A DNA stretch of 64,000 bases, taken from NCBI GenBank assembly GCA_947579665.1, contig OX388348.1, positions 3,844,001-3,908,000 on the forward strand. The letters run 5' to 3'. The stretch comes from Sympetrum striolatum. Lineage: Eukaryota; Arthropoda; Insecta; Odonata; Libellulidae. The notes beneath the pieces were generated by a model. That model ran no database searches and was not told the origin of the DNA. It worked only from the letters and a program-made list of their open reading frames with translations. The translations under genes were made by a program, and so were the position numbers. Below are positions 59,671 through 64,000 of the stretch, piece after piece. Numbering within the stretch: position 1 is the first letter of the stretch; the number at the start of each line of letters is the position of its first letter.

Positions 59671-60319
59671 CCCTCTCGAACGACTTAGATAGAATTATGA
59701 ACTGGTGCGATGATTGGCAATTGGAGCTTAATGTAGAAAAGTGTTCGGTAGTTAACTTCTTCGAAAGTAAATCTATAATAAATGATTATTCTTATAGCCT
59801 CCGAGGGGAATAATATTATACCTATTGACAGTAGAATCGGTAAAGTATCTTGGAGTAACTCTCACGAATAATCAATCATGGAGTGCCCACATCCGAAATA
59901 CATGTGGAAAAGCACTTAAGAAACTCGGCTTCGTCAAAAGAATAGTCGGTAGGAGCGAAGAAAAGGTTCGCGAGCGATGTTACTTAGCGTTAGTTAGGCC
60001 TCACCTTGAGTATGCATGTAGTGTATGGGACCCCGCCGAGAAATGTCATATTCGGGATTTAGAAAAAGTACAACGAAAGGCGATACGATTTGTAAATAAT
60101 TGCTACGATGAAGCAGCTAGAGTCACTCAGATGTTACAGGACGCGGGATGGGAATCATTAGAAGATAGAAGAAAAATTCAAAGGATAAATTTATTAAATA
60201 AATTCAGAGAAATTACGTTTTCAGATGATGTAACCGATATAATGCAACCCCCCTGTTATAAGGGCCGTTCTGATACTGCGAGAAAGTTTAGGGAAATAGA
60301 TGCTCGAACGAATCGTTAG
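59671..60319 (+). pseudogene. Non-LTR retrotransposon reverse transcriptase, C-terminal part
   Basis: NDLDRIMNWCDDWQLELN and VEKCSVVNF (frame a), then a frame shift near 59810, then VKYLGVTLTNNQSWSAHI, RCYLALVRPHLEYACSVW, LEKVQRKAIRFV and WESLEDRRK to a TAG at 60319. These are the end of the RT domain and thumb of a jockey/CR1-type LINE. Endonuclease and N-terminal RT are missing: a 5'-truncated, frameshifted copy. A degenerate relative lies at 36646. Confidence 0.85.
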
Positions 60320-60462
60320 AAAAACAATATATTAGTTAGGATACAATCGATTAGGAAAATAAAGTCAAGGTGCCTGCACCCCCTGCCACACGCCGAAAGG
60401 CGGCTTGCAGGGTTTTTACATAGACATAGACAAAGGTAGACAAAAAGGTAAACAAAAAAATG
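60320..60462 (+). mobile_element. 3' UTR and tail of the LINE copy
   Basis: It contains the hairpin CGCC-GAAA-GGCG (60391-60402) and ends in degenerate ATAGACA/GGTAGACA repeats that lead into an A run. The same hairpin and GGCTTGCAGGGTT follow the copy at 36646. Confidence 0.65.
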
Positions 60463-61083
60463 GCTATAATTCGTCATTGCATCATTGTTATTCAAAGTTT
60501 AAAGTCATTGCTAACATTGCCATTAATGGTTATATAAGGTAAATTATGCAATTTCAAAGAAAGTTTACACACATGCATAACCTTTTATTATTCATTCACA
60601 TGAGCCACTTTTCTTTGAAATTGCCCTTTCAAAATTATGAACAGAATGTAGGAGCATGTCTTTTTATGTCTCTGTAAAAACGTTTTACCATTTTTGTCCT
60701 CATATCTCCTTTTATCGTATTTTTATCTGAAATTTAATTTTACCACAAATTAATGCTGTGCAATTTCCAGTTTCTATTAGTGATATTTTGCTCCAAAAAC
60801 AAACATCTTAAATGATATAATGAGATTCATTTCAATTTAGGCTTTAAAAAGAAAGGCTGTCTACAGAAGCCTTTAAAGTAATCATTCTAAAAACATTAAG
60901 TAATAGAGTAGTATAGATGAAAATATTGTTCTTTTATTTCTTTACCTCTGTAAACTAGGAATGAAATTGTTAATGAGTTTAGGAAACTCACGAAATCACA
61001 GCTGATTTTTATCTCACATCACATCTTGAGAAGGAATCACTAGTTGGCAATAATTTTAATATCATTTGGTCATCTGTCCCTAT
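60463..61083. other. 3' flank of the galactosyltransferase-like gene
   Basis: AT-rich. Apart from the candidate polyadenylation signal nothing is seen. Confidence 0.5.
60933..60938 (-). promoter_or_regulatory. Candidate polyadenylation signal of the galactosyltransferase-like gene
   Basis: AATAAA on the minus strand about 145 nt past the TAG stop at 61084. Its position fits, but the hexamer is common in this AT-rich DNA. Confidence 0.35.
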
Positions 61084-61803
61084 CTAGAAATATTTAAAAT
61101 TGTTACACTTTGCATGCAGTCCTACCATCCAGCAGCTCTTACTGAACTTCACCTTATGAATACTGATTCCTTTTTGTATGTAACAAGCGTAGACAGGTAT
61201 TCGTTTGTTGAAAAACTCTTGGGAATGGATGCGACTTATTTTAATATCCTGCGCTACTATTCCAGTGACGAAAACATCATCCAGGTGCAAGTATGTCTTA
61301 TTTAAGGTTTTCACATATAGATCATGAACAGTATCACTCGTGAGAAGATACGCAGGTCCGGTAGTGAAGTCTGGAAAAACACTGTGCTTATATTGTTTGA
61401 CAGAAACATAATATTTAGACTTGCTGTTTCTTATCGGTTTCCATTTTTTCGCCAGCCTACCATATATAGTTCTCTTCTCCCCTAAATGTTTCTCAGTAAA
61501 CTTGAGCAAGCGAGGCACATTGATAAACATATCGTCATCAGTCTTTAAGATGAAACGAACCCTAGGGCAATACGTGTCCACACATTCCTGCATCGATATA
61601 GTTTTCAGGGTAAGATTCACGTACGAGTCTACGAAATTTGCTCGAATAATGTCTTCATGAAGAGCCGATTCCCTTTCTAACGAACGTTGTGTCTCTTGAT
61701 CTGCGGGCGAAGCAACAAAAAAACCCACGCTCACGCCTCTTCGAGCACCGAAATGTCCCCAGGTCTGCCGGATGGCCATGCGGGCATCCCTATATTTTCT
61801 CAA
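61084..61803 (-). CDS. Beta-1,3-galactosyltransferase-like (GT31) catalytic domain
   Basis: A minus-strand open frame of about 240 codons contains the GT31 landmarks in order: RMAIRQTWG, ESALHEDIIRANFVDSY, NLTLKT, the metal-binding KTDDDMFIN, FTTGPAYLLTSD and LHLDDVFVTG, then a C-terminal tail ending in TAG. The family works in the Golgi lumen as type II membrane proteins that transfer galactose or GlcNAc from UDP-sugar; acceptor specificity cannot be read from the sequence. The frame is open only to about 61803. Just upstream, a retroposon with an in-frame TGA separates this domain from the matching stem sequence (LLILATSAPKY) at 61862-62171. The apparent start is a TTG and is not a real initiator. 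It is either a pseudogene or an exon reached by a splice not identified here. Confidence 0.8.
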   Translation of the reverse strand: MRKYRDARMAIRQTWGHFGARRGVSVGFFVASPADQETQRSLERESALHEDIIRANFVDSYVNLTLKTISMQECVDTYCPRVRFILKTDDDMFINVPRLLKFTEKHLGEKRTIYGRLAKKWKPIRNSKSKYYVSVKQYKHSVFPDFTTGPAYLLTSDTVHDLYVKTLNKTYLHLDDVFVTGIVAQDIKISRIHSQEFFNKRIPVYACYIQKGISIHKVKFSKSCWMVGLHAKCNNFKYF

Positions 61804-61861
61804 GTCTCAATCTCGCCCAAATAAAGACGATTTATTATTATTATTATTATTATTATATTTT
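61799..61861 (+). mobile_element. (ATT)n-tailed retroposon end in galactosyltransferase exon, unit 1
   Basis: A 56-bp insert, CTCAAGTCTCAATCTCGCCC... followed by an ATT run, is flanked by the 7-bp direct repeat ATATTTT (61792-61798 and 61855-61861), a target-site duplication. Removing 63 bp restores a continuous GT31 frame. The insert is homologous to repeats at 42608, 33660, 27875 and 31480. Confidence 0.8.
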
Positions 61862-62171
61862 GGCGCCGAAGTCGCCAAAATGAGCAGTCGCATTCCGCTG
61901 CCGATATCCGGGCACAGGTCAGAGGCGGATATGTCGTGGCCGGCGGAGTAAAGGGAAGAAGTGATTTCACCTCTGGCCATCGACTCTTCAGTAGGGAGGC
62001 TGACGGAGGAAGCTATTGCATGTGAGGGAGATTCTGGCTTTTTGACAGTTTCCGTGTCAGGGCTCGGAACTGCTTCTTTCTGCGATTTGACACCTTCTTC
62101 GGCTTTTTCGGAGTTGGCTGGAATTCCAGACTCAGGAGGTTGTTGAGGGCGTGGTCGTGTTGAATTTTGCC
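61862..62171 (-). pseudogene. Galactosyltransferase stem-encoding exon part (duplicate unit 1), cut by retroposon
   Basis: The frame reads GQNST, a Pro/Gln/Ser-rich stem, then CPDIGSGMRLLILATSAPKY. The last part is the standard GT31 strand immediately before RDARMAIRQTW, which is found intact on the other side of the insertion. A possible acceptor, CCCCAG, lies at 62177-62172. In the second duplicate the same exon is preceded by a much better acceptor (TTCCTTCTCAG). The stem is low-complexity, as usual for Golgi type II enzymes. Continuity is broken by the insertion at 61799-61861. Confidence 0.7.
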
Positions 62172-62213
62172 CTGGGGCCATATTCTGTATCTCATTTCCC
62201 GTCGGTACGGTAG

Positions 62214-62375
62214 CCTTTCTAACGAACGTTGTGTCTCTTGATCTGCGGGCGAAGCAACAAAAAAACCCACGCTCACGCCTCTTCGAGCACCGAAATGTCC
62301 CCAGGTCTGCCGGATGGCCATGCGGGCATCCCTATATTTTCTCAAGTCTCAATCTCGCCCAAATAAAGACGATTA

Positions 62376-62406
<31 letters not shown>

Positions 62407-62859
62407 TTTGGCGCCGAAGTCGCCAAAATGAGCAGTCGCATTCCGCTGCCGATATCCGGGCACAGGTCAGAGGCGGATATGTCGTGGCCGGCGGAGTTAA
62501 GGGAAGAAGTGATTTCACCTCGGGCCATCGACTCTTCAGTAGGGAGGCTGACGGAGGAAGCTATTGCATGTGAGGGAGATTCTGGCTTTTTGACAGTTTC
62601 CGTGTCAGGGCTCGGAACTGCTTCCTTCTGCGATTTTACACCTTCTTCACTATTGGATCGGTTGGAAGAGTTGGTTTATAGGTCTGTGGGCATCGAATTG
62701 GCCGAAGAAAGTGAGGGAGAAGAGACGAGAGGGTAAGCGACCGGTGACGCCGATGAGAGGCCGGTGGATGGGTCTGTAGCGAAGGAGCGGCTTTTACGGA
62801 GTTGGCTGGAATTCCAGACTCAGGAGGTTGTTGAGGCTGTTGTCGTGTTGAATTTTGCC
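62214..62859 (-). pseudogene. Truncated tandem duplicate of the galactosyltransferase exon (unit 2)
   Basis: It repeats unit 1 almost identically: the stem, LLILATSAPKY, the same retroposon, RDARMAIRQTWG and on to QRSLER, where it stops at the duplication junction. It has a good acceptor (TTCCTTCTCAG|GG at 62860). Differences from unit 1: about 146 bp of extra sequence (62651-62795) that breaks the frame, a longer ATT run, and an extra in-frame TAA in the retroposon. It lacks the DDD motif and everything after it, so it cannot encode an enzyme. Confidence 0.75.
62341..62409 (+). mobile_element. (ATT)n-tailed retroposon end, unit 2 copy
   Basis: The same insert as in unit 1 with the same 7-bp duplication (62334-62340 and 62403-62409). 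It is 6 bp longer because of the ATT run, and one base change makes a TAA in the host frame. Confidence 0.8.
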
Positions 62860-62862
62860 CTG

Positions 62863-64000
62863 AGAAGGAAAGATTCAAGAAATAAATTAATGATTGTTTG
62901 ACCGAATTCCGCACTTGACAATCTCTTATCGTGTAGGACATGAAAATTTTCAACATTTTCCTAATCGATAATGAATGACTATTCATCTACCTTGTACTCG
63001 GGTGTTCTGAAACATATCATAGTCTGGACATATCATAGTCAGATACATTTTATTCTGCAATTTCTATTATATTAATCTTGGCGCTTTCTTCGAGTGGGAT
63101 TGCTGGAGCGATTCAGTTACTCATAATTCTGATTTCCGATGGAATTAAATTCCGCCTCCGCAGAAATTTCTCTCGTCTACAAGAAGAAGGCGGAATCTTT
63201 AGTAAACAATAAACAGAATCTGATCGCTTCGATGAAATATTGGAAGAATTGAATGAAATCATATTCTTTAGAAACCTCAAAGATTCCTTAAATCCATTTG
63301 CAAGCCAGCAGAACTTTTTTTAGGAGATATTAAGGACATCTTAATATATTTAAACATATCGAACGGAAGTCTTAATACCCCAGCAGGGGAACCCGGTAAT
63401 GAATGAGGAATTATTGGTTCTATTGCATAGAATACTAATTTATTTGAAGTGAAATTTATTGGCAATTAGCATAAATGTATTTATGTTACGCAGGGGTGAT
63501 TCCTGAATACTTTCCTGATTCCTGAACTTTAATATAAATATGTTTTTCCTTTATGGATTATCGTCTCTATTAGCCATATACCGACGAAAACTGACTTCCA
63601 CTCGGGTCGGTAATATTACAGAATCGGCCACCAGATGGCGTTGCTGTTGCGTTCGAGGCTTTCCCTGCCTCTTCTTCCTTTCCCGACCGCCTCCAACCAC
63701 GGCGCTCAAGTATTTTGCGATGCGAAAATGTATGGGACACTTTAGAGACCCTAGACCTAGACCCTTAGCCTAGAGGTTTTTCATTATAATTAATTACATA
63801 ATCAAGACATTGATTTATTATCAAGAACAGGGGTATAATTAAAATATTCGATAAATATGGGTAGAGTTCTAAGGGTCATAATTTGTTGACGAAGTTAGAT
63901 TAGCAGTCTTAAATTGAGTTGAATATTAAATCGCTTCTCTATACTTATATAAATCACAATTACACTGATTATTATTAACTAGCTAATCATAGGTTGAATG
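62863..64000. other. 5' flank/intron of the galactosyltransferase-like gene
   Basis: The exon encoding the cytoplasmic tail and membrane anchor should lie here or beyond the window; none was recognised. A GC-richer patch at 63590-63730 contains the CTCF-like motif. Confidence 0.45.
63628..63640 (+). promoter_or_regulatory. CTCF-like motif
   Basis: CCACCAGATGGCG fits the CTCF core CCASYAGRKGGC. It lies in a GC-richer patch (63590-63730) upstream of the galactosyltransferase-like gene, where a promoter or first exon might be. A single short motif is weak evidence. Confidence 0.3.

Larger units (their letters stand above)
61672..62862. repeat. Tandem segmental duplication inside the galactosyltransferase gene
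   Basis: Unit 1 (61672-62174) and unit 2 (62214-62862) are direct repeats, near-identical apart from the 146-bp length difference and the microsatellite. The junction, about 40 bp (62175-62213), is unique. Because the retroposon sits at the same base in both, insertion came before duplication. Confidence 0.85.

Noticed and set aside
61961..62736. Plus-strand open frames at 61961-62146 and 62428-62736
   Set aside because: Antisense shadows of the duplicated galactosyltransferase stem exon; they are similar because the exon is duplicated.

Overview
This window is AT-rich eukaryotic DNA, almost certainly from an arthropod and most likely an insect. The evidence is an igloo/neuromodulin-type IQ-motif gene, a Drice/Dcp-1-type effector caspase with spliceosomal introns, and a transposon load typical of arthropods (Transib, P, hAT, Helitron, non-LTR retroposons and tRNA-derived SINEs). 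Genes are sparse and split by long introns. There are no operons, CRISPR arrays or bacterial features. Species was not determined.

Layout. (1) 1-17,058: no recognisable exon, with SINE copies at 78 and 3416 and scattered repeats. (2) 17,059-40,379, + strand: the last three coding exons of an igloo-like gene. Each carries one IQ calmodulin-binding motif, their splice phases join exactly, and they are separated by introns of 21.5 kb and 1.4 kb. The 21.5-kb intron holds non-LTR fragments, a nearly complete but inactivated Transib element (22,225-25,559) with a 5-bp CGGCG target duplication and RSS-like ends, a Helentron-like element, a P element with a THAP remnant, a 56-bp perfect palindrome and a hAT MITE. 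(3) 43,751-45,965: a decayed hAT-type transposon. (4) 47,433-52,013, - strand: a complete six-exon effector caspase whose exons sum to 993 nt (330 aa) in one frame, with His168 and Cys211 as the catalytic pair. (5) 54,943-60,460: a second copy of the Helentron-like repeat, a SINE, a degenerate Helitron helicase and a non-LTR reverse-transcriptase tail. (6) 61,084-62,859, - strand: a GT31 beta-1,3-galactosyltransferase-like gene. Its catalytic domain is intact, but its 5' exon part is tandemly duplicated. Both duplicates carry the same (ATT)n-tailed retroposon inside the reading frame, so it is probably a pseudogene or alternatively spliced.

The three host genes are unrelated in function: neuronal calmodulin binding, apoptosis and Golgi glycosylation. 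The most notable content is mobile DNA. The RAG1-related Transib element, with heptamer/spacer/nonamer-like ends and unusually long (about 430 bp) terminal inverted repeats, is the strongest lead. Next come the Helentron-like family with a variable number of internal tandem units and the retroposon-split, exon-duplicated galactosyltransferase. All calls come from reading the sequence; no database search was run.
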